Below, piece by piece: positions 1 to 11,699 of a DNA stretch of 64,000 nt. Location: assembly GCA_024803745.1 (NCBI GenBank), contig JANJXV010000006.1, positions 45,911,001 to 45,975,000 of the forward strand, given 5' to 3'. A program made the position numbers and the translations under genes. Every line of letters starts with the position of its first letter. Position 1 is the first letter of the stretch. The DNA comes from Megascapheus bottae (lineage: Eukaryota; Chordata; Mammalia; Rodentia; Geomyidae). The notes beneath the pieces were generated by a model, which had not been told where the DNA came from, ran no database searches, and was given only the letters and a program-made list of their open reading frames with translations.

Positions 1-79
1 GATTTCTTCTTATTTTTTCATACATTTTGAAGAAAAGGCTAATTAAAAAATTATAATAACATGAGAAGGAACTGTTTTG

Positions 80-205
80 CTTTGTTTTGTTTTTTGATTT
101 GAGCAAGGTCTCACTGTTGTAGCTGAGATGGCCTTGAACAAGCCATTCTCCTGCCTCAGCCTCCTACATGCAGGGATTAAGAGGTCTGAATCGTTACAAC
201 CAGCA
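80..205 (-). mobile_element. B1-like (7SL-derived) SINE fragment
   Basis: Read on the plus strand, this is the reverse of a B1/7SL unit. It has a T-rich lead, then 'caaggtctcactgttg', 'tggccttgaac' and 'cctgcctcagcctcc', which are the usual B1 landmarks in order. It is diverged and lacks a clear tail. Confidence 0.6.
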
Positions 206-394
206 TTGTAAGCTAAGCACTACTTGGGTGGATTTATGTGCATGAATGCTTAATTCCACGCCAGTTGCATAATGTAGAGTGCTTCTTTGTGGATGTGGAG
301 AATTGAAATGATTTGTTTAAGGTCACACAACTTGTAAGAGGTTGACAGCAGGCATTTATACTATGGGAGTTTGTATCTACCCTGAATTTACCCT

Positions 395-530
395 GCCACC
401 ATCTACCACCCCAGACAGAGTCTCACTATGCATTCCAGGGTGGCCTCAATGCATCATCCTACTGCCTTCGCCTCCCAAGTTCTGCAATTATGATGCATAT
501 GCCACCATACCCATCAACTCGGGGGTTTTG
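395..530 (-). mobile_element. B1-like (7SL-derived) SINE fragment
   Basis: A second diverged reverse B1 unit. Landmarks are 'agacagagtctcactatg', 'ccagggtggcctcaa' and 'gcctcccaagttctgcaatta'. A small open frame at 342-602 is only this repeat read through. Confidence 0.6.
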
Positions 531-964
531 AAAAAGCAAAGTATGCTGCTATCAAGAGATCCCCAAACCACATGGAAGTTGTGCTTAAGAATAGATATGT
601 GAATATTTGGGTTAACGGTTAGGTCACAAGCTAAGCTATAATATAGGGATCATTTACAGTTAATTTTAAAGAGTTCCAACTATTTTATTGTGAAACCTAA
701 CAAGTTTTCTCTAAAGTTATGTAATTTCTGAGGGAAACTCATGGGCTACTAACTCCTAGAAGTAAGGATCCCTTCCATGCTCACACAATAATCACTGAGG
801 GAAATGAAAAGGCGTCATCATTACAGAAGACAAAATCAGAATTCAAGGTGAAAAAAATGAGTCATAAAATCACAAATCCCATGCAATAATTCTTACAATC
901 CTTTCCTCTCCACCATGGTTTTGAAATGTCTGTTTCAGCAATATCAAACAGCGCTTTCTAAAGA
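531..964. other. Unique sequence, nothing recognised
   Basis: No repeat landmark or credible reading frame was seen. Confidence 0.4.
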
Positions 965-1045
965 GTGGGTAATCCATAATCCTAGCTACTCAAGAGGCTG
1001 AAAGTAGAAAGATTTAGGTCTGAGTCCAGCCAGGATAGAAAAAAG
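965..1045 (+). mobile_element. 7SL-type SINE fragment
   Basis: Contains 'taatcctagctactcaagag' followed by a 'gaggctgaaag...' stretch, the conserved core of the 7SL half of the local SINEs. The rest is too eroded to assign. Confidence 0.4.
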
Positions 1046-1097
1046 TTTTAAAAATTCTTTTTCAAGAACAACCAGCAATCTAAAATATAACTATAGC

Positions 1098-2170
1098 TCA
1101 AAAAAAATGAATCTCTCCAAAACAAATCCTCAAAGAAACAACCATCCCATTAAAAGGTGGGCTAAAGACTTAAAAAGAGACTTCTCTGAAGAGGAAATCA
1201 GAATGGCCAATAAACACATGAAGAAATGCTCGACATTTCTGGCCATAAAAGAAATGAAAATCAAAACAACTTTGAGATTCTACCTCACTCCAGTTAGAAT
1301 GGCCATGATCAAGAAATCTAATAACAACAGATGCTGGAGGGGATGTGGCCAGAAGGGATCACTATTACACTGTTGGTGGGAGTGCAAACTCGTTCAACCA
1401 CTATGGAAAGCATAAACATAGAGCTCCCCTATGACCCAGCAATCCCACTCCTGGGCATTTATCCAAACGTCCAGAAACAAGAAGATATTAAAGCCACCAG
1501 CACAACGATGTTCATTGCAGCATTATTTACCATAGCTATGATATGGAACCAACCCAGATGCTCCTCAACAGATAAATGAATCAAGAAGATGTGGTATTTA
1601 TACACAATGGAATTCTATGTTGCCATGAGAAAGAATGGCATTGCCCCGTTTGTAAGGAAATGCAAAGACTTGGAAACAATCATATTAAGTGAAATAAGCC
1701 AGACCCAAAGAAACACAGGCTCCATAGTTTCCCTCATTTGTAATAATTAGCACACATCTAGGATCCTCATAGCAAAGAATCACAATAGATCAAAAGCTAT
1801 GTACATGTGGCCATATAGGATGAGCGAAGAGAAATGAACTCTGGGATATGGAAACTATTGTTCCTAATGTACTACGCAAAGTTATTTCTTTTCTTTTTTT
1901 CTCCCCCTATGGTTAATCTCATGTTGTTATTATATCTGACTTTGTTATCCGGTATATTATATATACATTTATTTGTTTATTTGAAATAGGTAAGGGAAAG
2001 GAAAAACAAGATGATTGGGAGGGAGCAGGAGGAGGGAAAAAGGGGACAAAAAATTGACATGGGGTATCAATGTTCAAGAAGTAATGTGCTCACTACCTGA
2101 TGAGTGTAGCTGTAACTGGTGAATGTTAACATAATCCCGACAATAAAATACAAAAAGAAAAACAAATTAA
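1098..2170 (+). mobile_element. LINE-1, 5'-truncated (ORF2 C-terminus and 3' UTR)
   Basis: This copy carries only the distal part of L1 ORF2. Its translation (from 1107) aligns residue by residue with the better L1 at 30838-33199, including the C-terminal cysteine motif [18 protein letters not shown]. Relative to that copy it has lost about 22 bases just after 'ctatggaaagca' (near 1412), which shifts the frame. Its 3' UTR (about 1985-2155) has the 'aatgttcaagaagtaatgtg' variant and ends in an A-rich tail. It is a dead, older copy. Confidence 0.9.
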
Positions 2171-2211
2171 ACGAGTAAAAAGCTGGGCACCAACCTAGCA
2201 AGTGTGAATCA

Positions 2212-2221
2212 ATCTTTCTTT

Positions 2222-2275
<54 letters not shown>
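2212..2275 (+). repeat. (TTTC)n microsatellite
   Basis: Uninterrupted tetranucleotide repeat, followed directly by a C-run and then the tail side of a minus-strand SINE. Confidence 0.95.
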
Positions 2276-2276
<1 letters not shown>

Positions 2277-2304
2277 CCCCCCCCCACCCCCGTCTCTCTT
2301 TCTT

Positions 2305-2498
2305 TCCCGGTCTTAGGGCTTGAACTCAGGGCTTGGGCACTATTTTTGGACACTTTTTGCTCAAGGCTAGTGCTCTGTCATTTTTGCTCAAGGCTAACTT
2401 GAGCCACAGCACCATTTCTGGCTTTTTCTGTATATGTGGAACCCAGGGCTTTGTGTATGCAAGGCAAGCACTCTACCACTAGGCTATGCTCCCGGCCT
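2305..2498 (-). mobile_element. IDL-Geo SINE
   Basis: Reverse copy of the dimer: the Geo half ('gcttgaactcagggct' to 'gccacagcaccatttctgg') then the ID-like half ending '...ctctaccactaggc...cccggcc'. The Geo half carries a small internal duplication of 'tttttgctcaaggcta'. Confidence 0.85.
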
Positions 2499-2530
2499 GC
2501 AGGTGTGCATTTCTAAGTTTAAACCCCAAT

Positions 2531-2532
2531 AT

Positions 2533-2628
<96 letters not shown>

Positions 2629-2776
2629 GAAGGAGACAGACAGAGATAGACAGAAACTGAGACACTGAGAGAGACAGAGACAGACAGACAGAGATGGAGA
2701 AAGCATTTTCTAGACAGAAACAGAGACACTGAGAGAGACAGAGACAGAGAGACAGACAGACAGAGACAGAGAAAGC
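2531..2776 (+). repeat. (GA)n / (GACA)n compound microsatellite
   Basis: Begins as pure GA and grades into GAGACA and GACA units. Open frames on both strands here are only low-complexity Arg/Glu or Ser/Leu runs. Confidence 0.95.
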
Positions 2777-3467
2777 ATTTTCTATATCAAATATAATTTT
2801 ATCAGTAACTCAGTGTACTCCTATGCCTGTTTTGAGAACTCTTCCATGTCCCCATCTCCAAGAAAGCCTTGTTCCTTTTCAGGACCTATCTGGAAATATA
2901 GTTCTAAAACAAGTCAGACTTAAAAATAGGTGTAAATGTTTTTACTGTGCAACTTTAAATCCAGCAAATTCTCATGACCAACTCTACCAAAAGAGTTCTG
3001 CAAAATGGAGTTTGTAGTTCCAAAAACATTAGGATGTTTCCTAAAAGCCTTCTCCCATGCATTAAATAACCATTGGTCACAAAATAGAATTTAGACTTCT
3101 TATTTCCTAAATCCTATAACTATAATCTAAGTTCTGCTGATGCTGGACAGTAATTGACATGTATGGGATGTCTTTGATCAGTTATGAAAAACTCTCAAGC
3201 ATCTGAAAATTGAATGTGATTATGTGTTAAGAACCAGTGTTTAACCTCTCCAGAAAATTTGCCCCAGTGCCCTGACTCAGACCCTCTCTGAAAGACCCTT
3301 TAAGGGAAATGGATTTCTTTCAGTGGTTTCATTTGTTTTTGAAACTATTCAGATGCCAATAAAGACATACTGATTGTGTTTTGAAAATTCATTAAGTCAT
3401 TTCAGTTTGTGGGTTTGTCTCTAGTGTTTTCTTTTATATTGTTAGACACAACAGAGAGAAAAAGAAA

Positions 3468-3468
<1 letters not shown>
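2777..3468. other. Unique sequence
   Basis: No recognisable repeat or coding region. The 64-codon frame at 2823-3017 has no recognisable similarity. Confidence 0.4.

Positions 3469-3519
<51 letters not shown>
3469..3519 (+). repeat. (CA)n microsatellite
   Basis: Perfect dinucleotide repeat. Confidence 0.97.
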
Positions 3520-3522
<3 letters not shown>

Positions 3523-3657
3523 TGAGAAACACTAGTTGCAAACCCAGTGCAGAGAGTAGTTCTAGAATACATATTTGCCAAATGCATTTTTTCAGTATTT
3601 GTTGTATAATCTAAATACCTTTTTCCCATGATAAAAATAATTTTAAAATAAAATTTC

Positions 3658-3860
3658 AGGGGCCATGAGTTTGTTCTAGTGGTAGAGTGCTTGTCTAGCA
3701 TGCAGAAAGACCCAGGTTTGGTTCCTTGGTACCACATATATAGGGAAAAAAAGCCAGAAGTGGTGCTGTGGCTCAAGTGGTCTAGCTCTAGTCTTGAGAA
3801 AGCTCAAGACAGTGCTCAGGCCCTGAGTACAAACTGGCAAAAAATAAAATAAAATTTCAT
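3658..3860 (+). mobile_element. IDL-Geo SINE
   Basis: Forward dimer: 'ctagtggtagagtgcttg', a B-box-like 'caggtttggttcc', then the Geo unit 'gtggtgctgtggctcaagtg', ending in an AAAATAAAAT tail. Confidence 0.88.
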
Positions 3861-3944
3861 TCTATTAATATCTTATATATTCATTGTAGAAGCTGCAAAA
3901 AGCATAAAGAAAATTTATATTCACATTAGTTACATATATATATA

Positions 3945-4170
3945 TTAGTTTTTTATTTTTATTTATTTTTTGGTCATAGAGCTTGAACTCAGGGCCTAGG
4001 CACTATCCCCAGGCTTTTATGCTCAAGGCTAGCATTCTGCCATTTTTAGGTACAGTTTCACATCTGGTCTTTTGGCTTTTCCTTCCTGGACTGGCTTGGA
4101 ACCATGATCCTCAGATCTCAGTCTCCTGAGTAGCTAGGATTACAGGCATGATTCACTAGCACCTGGCTTA
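3945..4170 (-). mobile_element. 7SL-Geo composite SINE
   Basis: Reverse copy. It reads from the T-rich tail through a Geo-type unit ('gcttgaactcagggcc', 'gctcaaggctagc') to a 7SL unit ('cctgagtagctaggattaca'). Confidence 0.8.
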
Positions 4171-6548
4171 GTTACTATTTTACCTCCTAGAAAAATGTCG
4201 ACATTTTGATTCAATCCTTTTCTCAGAAGACACACATTTGCACATACAAAATTTTAAAACAATGTCTGTGCAGCTTTGACTTCTGCTCAAGTGTGCCCCA
4301 TTCCCCAGTGATCAGCAGGGCTCTGGCAACTAGCAGACGGTCACCTCTGATGCACTTGGCACCTCTCTGGGCGGGTTCCTGTTTACCCTTCACAGGATCC
4401 TCAGGCCCTCATTAAACAGGCTTCGGACACACATGCCCCAGCACTATCTTAAAAAGCCCCAGGTATTTCTGAACATGAGTGTGAGCTCAGCCTGAGCCAT
4501 CCTTGCACATCCTCATCCCCACATCCAATGATAGGAATAATAGAAACATGGCTGCCTCCATGTAGGTTAATCTTGGAAGGGAAAGGGCACCATGGTTCTG
4601 AGTAGCTCTAGTGAACAAATTGGGACCAGTGGGAAGTAGAATAGCCTTACTGGAGACACTGTGAGTTCTCTATCATTGGCAATATTCATGTGTTAAAGAT
4701 GGTTGCAAGAAGCAGCTTAGAGGGTCAGGGAGCTCACTCTACAGATGAATCCCTTTTTTATGAAAAAAAGTTGTCAGGGCAGCAATGCAGGAGGGGAGGA
4801 GAGATATGAGGATGGAGGCAGGTAGTATCCACAATACCCACACAAGGGATCTCACTTGGAAAAGACCCCAGCCAAATCTCTCTTTTCTTTCCCTCCCACC
4901 AGCATCAACACCCCACTTTCTTCCTTCTCTCAGACCACCACACCTCTTTCTTATGCAAAGTAATTTAATTACTGAGTCAGAAAGAAAACAGTTTTGTGAT
5001 CACAAATAAGAGCTGTTCCAGTTACCAGTACCCCTCCTGGCAGAGGGATTTAAATAATCAGTTCTCTCTTACTCTGTCTGTCTCTGAAGGTATTACCTAC
5101 ACAAACGCACATAGCTACCTCACCTCCTCAGGTCTCACCTGAGCCCACAACTGTGATTGCAGCAGATTCTCTTTAGCCCACATTAATCTCTGGAATGAGC
5201 TCAGATCCACACAGGGATACCTACTAACCCAAATCAACACGCCCCTCTGCTCTGTGGGGGTTCAGAAAATGAATCCAGAAAACATACCCTTTGGATTTCA
5301 AACGTTGATCATCTGGGGAGCAGCTTTGGCTGGAGTTTTTGATCTACCTAAATATGAGATCTGCCAAAGACAGACATAACTTCCATCAATCCTTAACTTC
5401 AATTTCATTAACCTAGGAAAATTAGACTCCTATCAGAGAGGAAGAGCCCCGAGAATGGTGGCCCAGGCCACATCTATACTTCAGGATCCCTAAAAGTCAT
5501 TTAGTCCTTACAATCCCACTTTCCTCTCCCTGCTGAAGAATAGTTAAGTCTCAACCATCTGGCCTTCCTTTGAGGTTCACATTTTGTATGCTCCCATGAG
5601 CATGTGCACATTAATATTATCTGCATGCCTTCTCTCTTGCTAATCTATTTCCAGCTATTTCAGCAGGTCTAGAAACATTGTCCATTAGAAAGAAAGTTAA
5701 GACTTCTCTGTTTGGATTAAAAGTGTTTCGTGACTCCACTCAGCTTCATGGATTTGCATCTTCTGCAGTGGTACAAGACCCCACATTTAGAAGATCATGT
5801 ACATTGAGCCCAACAGCGACTCCGTGTGCCACGGTGCCCATCTTCAAATTCTTAATAAGTTTTAACTATTGGCCCTGTAATTTTTCATTTGTATTGGTCT
5901 CTATTATTATGACTATATTATTCACATATGATCATCAAAGAATGTCTTCCTTCAAAGCAGTTCTTCCCCAACCCTCCTCCAGCTCTCACCTCCTGGCTAG
6001 TCTGTATGAGCCAGTGTGGTTAAACATGCTGCTTGGGCCTGGACTAATGGGGGATCTTTGCCTTAACAAAGCCACAGAAACCAGGATCCCTTGGGAAGAG
6101 GTGAGGGAAAGAAGCCAGAGAGGTCTGAGCGTAGGAGAAGAACCTTGGTGAGATTATCCCCCACCCCCACCCACAAGCCAATTCCCAAGATTCCACCAGC
6201 AAAGAGAATTCCTTTGTGGCAAAGCCCTTTCCAACTGCTTTAAAAATAAGATTATCCCACAGTATCAGTCTCTATTAAGTTGTGAAGAAGTCCCTAAGCC
6301 ATTGTAAATGAATGACCAGTGGAGGTCTTGGCACAGGGAAAATTAGATGAAATAAGAGGGATGGCTCTGGAACTTGGAGGAAAGTAACTTCAGAAAGAAA
6401 AATCTGGACACATGGTGTGCTGATGCACCTGGCCTTAAGCAGTGGGAGTCAGAATAACAGGGAACTGAGGGGAAGCAAAGCTGCTGAAGTTTTCCCCCAC
6501 TTCATTGTACTGTGGAACTCTGAGAACAATGCCCTTGCTACTCAGCCT
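4171..6548. other. Unique block with no recognised repeat or gene
   Basis: About 2.4 kb without SINE landmarks. The longest frame (157 codons, 5678-6151) has no recognisable domain, no Kozak-supported context and no splice or retrocopy hallmarks, so I do not call it a gene. Confidence 0.45.
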
Positions 6549-7330
6549 TAACTCTCTATAGGTAACAGCATCTGTATCAGCTTTTCATAGCTTCTGTAAC
6601 GGGATGGCTTCAAACAATAGAAAATTGTTCTTCATGTTCTGCAGGCTGGAAGTCTGGGATGCATATAATGCATGTTTTGGTACCCAACTGGTGATCTTTA
6701 CTATTTCCTAATTTGTAGGCCAATCACTCCAACCTCTACTTCCAAGTGTGTCTTCCTGAGTTAGATCTCCCTGTCTTTTCTCCTAAGGGGAGTAGTAGTC
6801 GTTGGATTGAAATTCCATCCTAAATATAAAATGAGCTCATCCCTAGAACCTCATCTTAATAACAACTGTGACAGTTAATCTTAATTGACAACTTGGTTAG
6901 ATTAAAAAAATCTCTAGGGATTAAGTATACCTTTGCTGTGTCTGTGGTTGTGTCCTGAGATTACTGACATGTGGGATAGCAACTGAAGGGGAAAGAGTAT
7001 AGGCACCCTCATCCAATAGTCTGGGGAATAAAATGGGGAAAAAAAGCTACCAACCAGCAAGTGCAAGCACTGTTCTTCCTAAGTGTATGTGTCTACTACA
7101 GCTGCCATCATCTGTGGCTATCAGACTCCAGTTTCTTCAGCCATTCAATGTGGACTCACGCCAACTCTCCAGGGCACTTCTAGGCCTTCAACTTTGGACT
7201 GTGGTGGTATCCTTTATCCCCCAATGTTCTAGGTCTTTCAACTTCTTGGACAGGTATTGGGTCCTCTGCTTCTCTGGTGCGCAAACAGCCACTGTTTCCA
7301 AATAAAGTCATATGGCAATATGGGCAAGGA
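6549..7330 (+). mobile_element. Ancient LTR-like sequence(s), probably MaLR/ERVL type
   Basis: From 6549, 'agcttctgtaac...ggcttcaaacaatag' and 'ctgcaggctggaagtctggg' resemble a widespread mammalian LTR-type repeat. From about 6865, 'acagttaatcttaattgaca' through 'ctcatccaatagtctggg' to 'aataaagtcatatgg' resembles an MLT2-like ERVL LTR. Both are very diverged, and the family assignment comes from memory of consensus phrases. Confidence 0.4.
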
Positions 7331-7778
7331 CTTGGCATATCTTTTACGGGTCCCCATCTAATCCACTATAAAGTCTTCATATTTTCCAGGTTTCATTTGC
7401 CTTTTGTTCTTGCTTTATTTGAACTTTTGAGCTTTGAGCTTCCCTTCAGTAGAAATACATTATTAAAGAATAACAGCAAAATCTCTGCAAATCTAAGGCA
7501 TTTTACAAGAATGTACCTCCCATGAGACTGTGCAGGATCTCTGAGTACCCCAGGAGAATGAGAAGGGAACAATAGTGAAATGCTTTTGATCCCTTCAGTA
7601 GGGAAGTTGCAATAAAAGCCACATCCTACACTTTAAATATTGCTGTACATTACTCAGAGCATAGAAATGTGCTTGTTTACAATCCTGAAAAAGCAAAAAA
7701 GTAACAAAAATATTGCTCTGGGAGATTTTCAGCTAAGATCTGTGAAAATGGTGGAGAATCAACAAATTATTGGTGCAT

Positions 7779-7795
7779 AAGACTTCTGTGAATGA
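7779..7795 (+). repeat. Left target-site duplication of a very short L1 insertion
   Basis: 'aagacttctgtgaatga' here recurs with one mismatch at 7902-7918 after the L1 tail. Confidence 0.85.
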
Positions 7796-7901
7796 TGTAA
7801 GAAGGGGTATCAATGTGTGAGAAGTAATGCATCTACTATCTGGCAAATGTAACTGTAACTCCTCTATACATTACCTAGATAATAAAAAAATAAAAATAAA
7901 T
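7796..7901 (+). mobile_element. LINE-1, extremely 5'-truncated (3' UTR end only)
   Basis: Contains only the last part of the local L1 3' UTR ('ggggtatcaatgtgtgagaa', 'gtaactgtaactcctctat') and an A-rich tail. It is flanked by a 17-bp direct repeat (7779-7795 and 7902-7918, one mismatch). Confidence 0.85.
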
Positions 7902-8459
7902 AAGACTTCTATGAATGAATCTCATATACTATCCCTTATTATTCTTTTAGAAAAATAGAATACATTATATGGAAATAATGCCACAGAAGAATAATCACAT
8001 ATTATATATGATTTATAATTGTTAGAGAAATTATCCTGAGAGATTTGGCATTAATTTAATATTTCCCAGACTAAATCTAAATTATTAAAATAGGGAAGTG
8101 ATTGTATACAAAAGTTTATTTTCCCTTCATGAATTATTCCCCTTCCATTATGGTCTACATCAAGGCCACAGAATAATCTGTAGATTTGGACTTGAAACTT
8201 TTTCCTTCTAGTGACTAACTTCTTTTTTTTTTTTTTTTGGATGCCAGATTATACATTATTTACTTCTTCTACGTTCATAAAAATCCCAAATACCCCAGTA
8301 GGATCACTTATCCTCTTTATATTTCATGACAGTAATAGCTCCATGCCATTAACCACAGCATTTGTTTTTGTAAGAGATAACTTAAAAGATGCTTCTGCAG
8401 AGCCTGTGAATCAGCTAAAAATTCCTCATCTTTTTATCTGTGCCCTTTGATCTGAGCTA
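7902..8459. other. Unique A/T-rich sequence with a T-run
   Basis: Holds the right TSD of the preceding L1 (7902-7918) and a T-run at 8221-8238. Nothing else was recognised. Confidence 0.4.
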
Positions 8460-8890
8460 TTCTCTGCTGAAGTCCCTTTGAAATCACCTCAGGCTCCAAG
8501 ACAGAAGACTGACTGATAAGCTTCGCCCAAAAAGGCAAATTGCCCCTCCAACAGGCCAAGCCTTCTTATCATCCCAAGGAAAACAGCCACAAATTTAGGA
8601 TTCCTCCAATTCTTGTTTTGGTTCAGTAATGAAATGATAACTTATCTGGAGCTCCACTAAGGACAAAGACTGGGCTGAGAGTCAACCATACCTGCTACTT
8701 GATACTGTTGAACTATGCATACCTTGCTTACTGTCTGCTCCTAACTGAAGCCAATGTCTGTACCTCTGAAGATAACTGAAGACTGCTGAAGGGGATTGCC
8801 TTCTCAAAGCTAACATGCAATAAACTCCTGTTTTCTGTCCTCTACTGTGTCTCTTTATTTGGCAAGTAGGGGCAAGTGGGTCAGACACAT
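8460..8890 (+). mobile_element. Candidate solo LTR of an endogenous retrovirus
   Basis: The right part has the layout of an LTR 3' region. There is a polyadenylation signal in 'gcaataaactcctg', then a pyrimidine-rich 'tctgtcctctactgtgtctc' and 'tttatttggcaag'. The left part is purine/pyrimidine-mixed without other repeats. I cannot place the TG start with certainty and see no internal viral genes. Confidence 0.35.
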
Positions 8891-9347
8891 TGGACTCCTG
8901 GAGTTTGGGCCTGGGAGTCTAAAAACACAATTTCATTTTCAAAGAAAAAAATGAGCCAGAATGAACTGTTAAGAAATTTATGAAACTAAGTAATGGGAAA
9001 TAGACTTACCAGAAAATATGTCACATCACTTCAGTACTTAATTAATAACATTGTGAAACAACTTCACTCTGACAAATGAATGGAATAGAAGCAGCATAAA
9101 CATAGACCTCAGGAATTTGATCAGATAAAGATGACATTTCAAGCTGACTAGATAGCCACTGGACTAAAGGACATTTGAATCTCTACCTCACCTCATAGAG
9201 TAAAATTGCTACTAAATATACCAAAGGTAAAGCGTGAAATATCAAAACACTACATACATATACATGCATAGGTGCATATACACACATGCAGAATGGAAGG
9301 AAACAATGGGCAAATAAAATCTGACTACACAAAAATGTTCTTTTCTT
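8891..9347. other. Unique sequence
   Basis: Nothing recognised. Confidence 0.35.
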
Positions 9348-9600
9348 AGTGGCATGCTGGTGGCTTGTGCCTGTAATCCTAGCTGTGCAGGAGGCTGAGA
9401 TATAAGGATTATGGTTCAAGGCCAGCCCATGTAGGAATGCCCATGAGACTTTATCATTAACAGCCCCCCTGGCCCCCCCAAAAAGCTGCAAGTGGTAGAG
9501 TGCTAGACTTAAGAAAAAGACTCAGGGCCTTAGACCCTAAGTTTAAGTCCTAGGTCGAGTACCAAAACCAAATAAATAAACAAGTAAATAAATGTAGTAA
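9348..9600 (+). mobile_element. 7SL-Geo composite SINE
   Basis: Forward copy: 'gcctgtaatcctagctg' and 'ggaggctgagatataagg', then a Geo-type unit 'gcaagtggtagagtgctaga', ending in a tail of AAATAAATAAA units. Confidence 0.75.
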
Positions 9601-9834
9601 TAATAATCATTGGCAAAGTCAAAGGTAAATAATAAACTAGAAAAACTTGTAACTCACATCACAGATAAGAGTATTCACTCCCATCTTTATTTCATATTTT
9701 AAAAAAAAAGTATAAATCAATAGAAAAATGGGCAAAGGCTGTGGAAACAGCCAAAAAGAAAGCAAATACTCAAAAGGTAGTCATCTTGCTCATAGATAGA
9801 GGCAATTTTAAAAAGAAGAGTTCAATTTTACCTT
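9601..9834. other. A-rich unique sequence
   Basis: Nothing recognised beyond A-rich stretches. Confidence 0.35.
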
Positions 9835-10118
9835 GTTATCTCATATACTGTATATATGTTTATTTGTTTATTTGAAATAGGATAGGGAAGGGGGGAAAAC
9901 AAGATGAGGGGCAGGGGGTAGGGGGAGGGAAATGGGGACCAAGACATGAGAAAGGGTATCCATGTTTGTGAAGTAATGCACCTTCTATCTGGTGAATATA
10001 ATGTAACCCTACTTTGGCTCAGTGTTGCCTGTAACACCCACCTCTGTGGAAGGACTTACACTTTTTTTTATAGTTAATTATCATGTTTAATGAATGTTTT
10101 AATACTTAAAAAATAAAA
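9835..10118 (+). mobile_element. LINE-1 3' UTR fragment
   Basis: Starts near the 'tttatttgtttatttgaaat' motif shared with the other local L1 3' UTRs. It continues through the G-rich purine tract and 'gaccaagacatgagaaaggg' to '...tctggtgaatataatgtaac', and ends in an A-rich tail. No ORF2 remains. Confidence 0.8.
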
Positions 10119-10154
10119 ATAAAAAAAGAGATGCCTATTTTAACAAACAGAAGA

Positions 10155-10262
10155 GTCTCATGGGGAATTTTCTGCCCGGGCTGGCTTTGAATCGTGTTCC
10201 TATCTCAGCCCTCAGCCTCCTGACTAGCTAGGATTACAAGCATGAGGCACTGGCACCCAGAT
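10155..10262 (-). mobile_element. 7SL half of a SINE (fragment)
   Basis: Reverse 7SL unit ('gcccgggctggctttgaatc', 'cctgactagctaggattaca'). The next SINE lies immediately after it. Confidence 0.65.
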
Positions 10263-10271
10263 AAGAATGAT

Positions 10272-10560
10272 TTTTTTTTTTTGGTGGGTCACAGGGCTTG
10301 AACTCTGGCCTGGGTACTGTCCCTGAGCTCTTCCGCTCATGTCTACCGCCCTACCCCTGGGCCTGGGCATTGTCCCTGAGCTTTTCAGCTCAAGGTTACC
10401 CCCCTACCCTTGAGCCAAGTTCCATTTCCCATTTTCTAGAGGTTAATAGGAGATAAGAGTCTCAGGTCCTTTTGTGCCCAGGCTGGCTTTGAACCTTGAT
10501 CCTCAGATCCCAGTCTTCTGAGATTATAAGCTAGCATTACAAGCATGAGCCACTGGCCCC
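10272..10560 (-). mobile_element. 7SL-Geo composite SINE with internal Geo duplication
   Basis: Reverse copy starting at a T-run, flanked by direct repeats 'taagaatgatt' (near 10262 and 10564). The Geo part is present twice in tandem: 'cctgggtactgtccctgagc' and then 'cctgggcattgtccctgagc' about 60 bases later. It is followed by one 7SL unit. Confidence 0.8.
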
Positions 10561-10574
10561 CAACTAAGAATGAT

Positions 10575-10990
10575 TCTTTAAATTGCAGACCTCAGGTATA
10601 TCTTGTACCTCCCCTCAGTACTGGACATGATTCCAAGGCTGTCATAAGAAGGACCCCACTTCCAAATTCTCTCACTCTAATATTCCTGCCCTGCGCCACC
10701 ATATAAAAGGTCAGGCCACCTTGGAAAAATCTTGTGGATCAACTCCAGAGTAAAAAGAACACCTGAATGGTCCCAGCTATTCAACCCCTGTCTTGCAGTT
10801 TAGCCATTTCAGTCTTCCAAAAGACTCTAGTCTCAAAGGTCATCAGATAGCAACTTAGGAGAGATTCCAACTAGAAGAGTGTAACCAAGCCACTCCTCCA
10901 TCTGGATGCTCAGACGATGTTGTTGTTGTCTGAAGCCAGTCACTAAGTTTGGGGATTATTTGTTAAGGCAGCAATAGGTAAGTAAAGCAG
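10575..10990 (+). mobile_element. MLT1/MST-type LTR (ERVL-MaLR)
   Basis: The 3' end has the diagnostic layout of MaLR LTRs: 'tctgaagccagtcactaagt', 'ttggggattatttgttaagg', 'cagcaataggtaa'. Upstream sequence agrees loosely with MLT1/MST bodies. Old and diverged. Confidence 0.65.
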
Positions 10991-11699
10991 GTACCCAATA
11001 ACCTATGAGTATGAAAAATTACTTCTTGGGGATTAGCAGTTACTTAATGTTTAACCAAAATACACATATACATCCCATCCTTGGATATTCTACTATTTGC
11101 TTGTTTCCCAATAAATATAGTTAAATATAGTTAAGTTGGCATATGTATAGCATATTTATCACAGTATTGTTAAAGAAATGATTGAAAACAACATTAATGG
11201 TCATAAGTAGAGAGCATTTATGAAAATTATGATATTTGATAGTATAAGCTGCAGTCCACAAAGAATAAAGGGCAACTCATTACATCATGATAGGAATTTT
11301 AAATAAAACAACAACTGGGAAAAAAAAGTGCAGGGCAGTGTGTTCAATATATATTGTTCAGAGGCAATTTTTAGTTCAGAACCAATTGTGAGAGAAGAGG
11401 AAGGAAAAAACAGCTGCTAATAACTGCATGCCTTTGTGTAGATTATCTTTGCAATTGCACAAAGAATCTTTGACTTCCATTCCCCAGGAAAGAGAATGGA
11501 AAGCCAATAGACAGAAGTAGAAGAGTGGAGCTTGTTGACTGTGTACCTTCAATATCTCTTAGTTTTATGCCAAGTGATTCAAAATATCAAAATAAACATT
11601 AACTTTAAAAGAAATTTAAATTTTTGTTTTAATTTAACCCATCTGGACTGTCAGATATTGGCGCTCTTCTTTGATTTGAGATATGTGAAATCCTAAGGA
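10991..11699. other. Unique A/T-rich sequence
   Basis: No repeat or gene recognised. Confidence 0.4.

Noticed and set aside
2434..2776. Open frames rich in Arg/Glu or Ser/Leu on both strands
   Set aside because: They are translations of the (GA)n/(GACA)n microsatellite. The same applies to the frame over 27066-27152.
5678..6151. 157-codon plus-strand frame
   Set aside because: No recognisable domain, poor initiation context, no splice or retrocopy signals. Length alone is compatible with chance in 64 kb.
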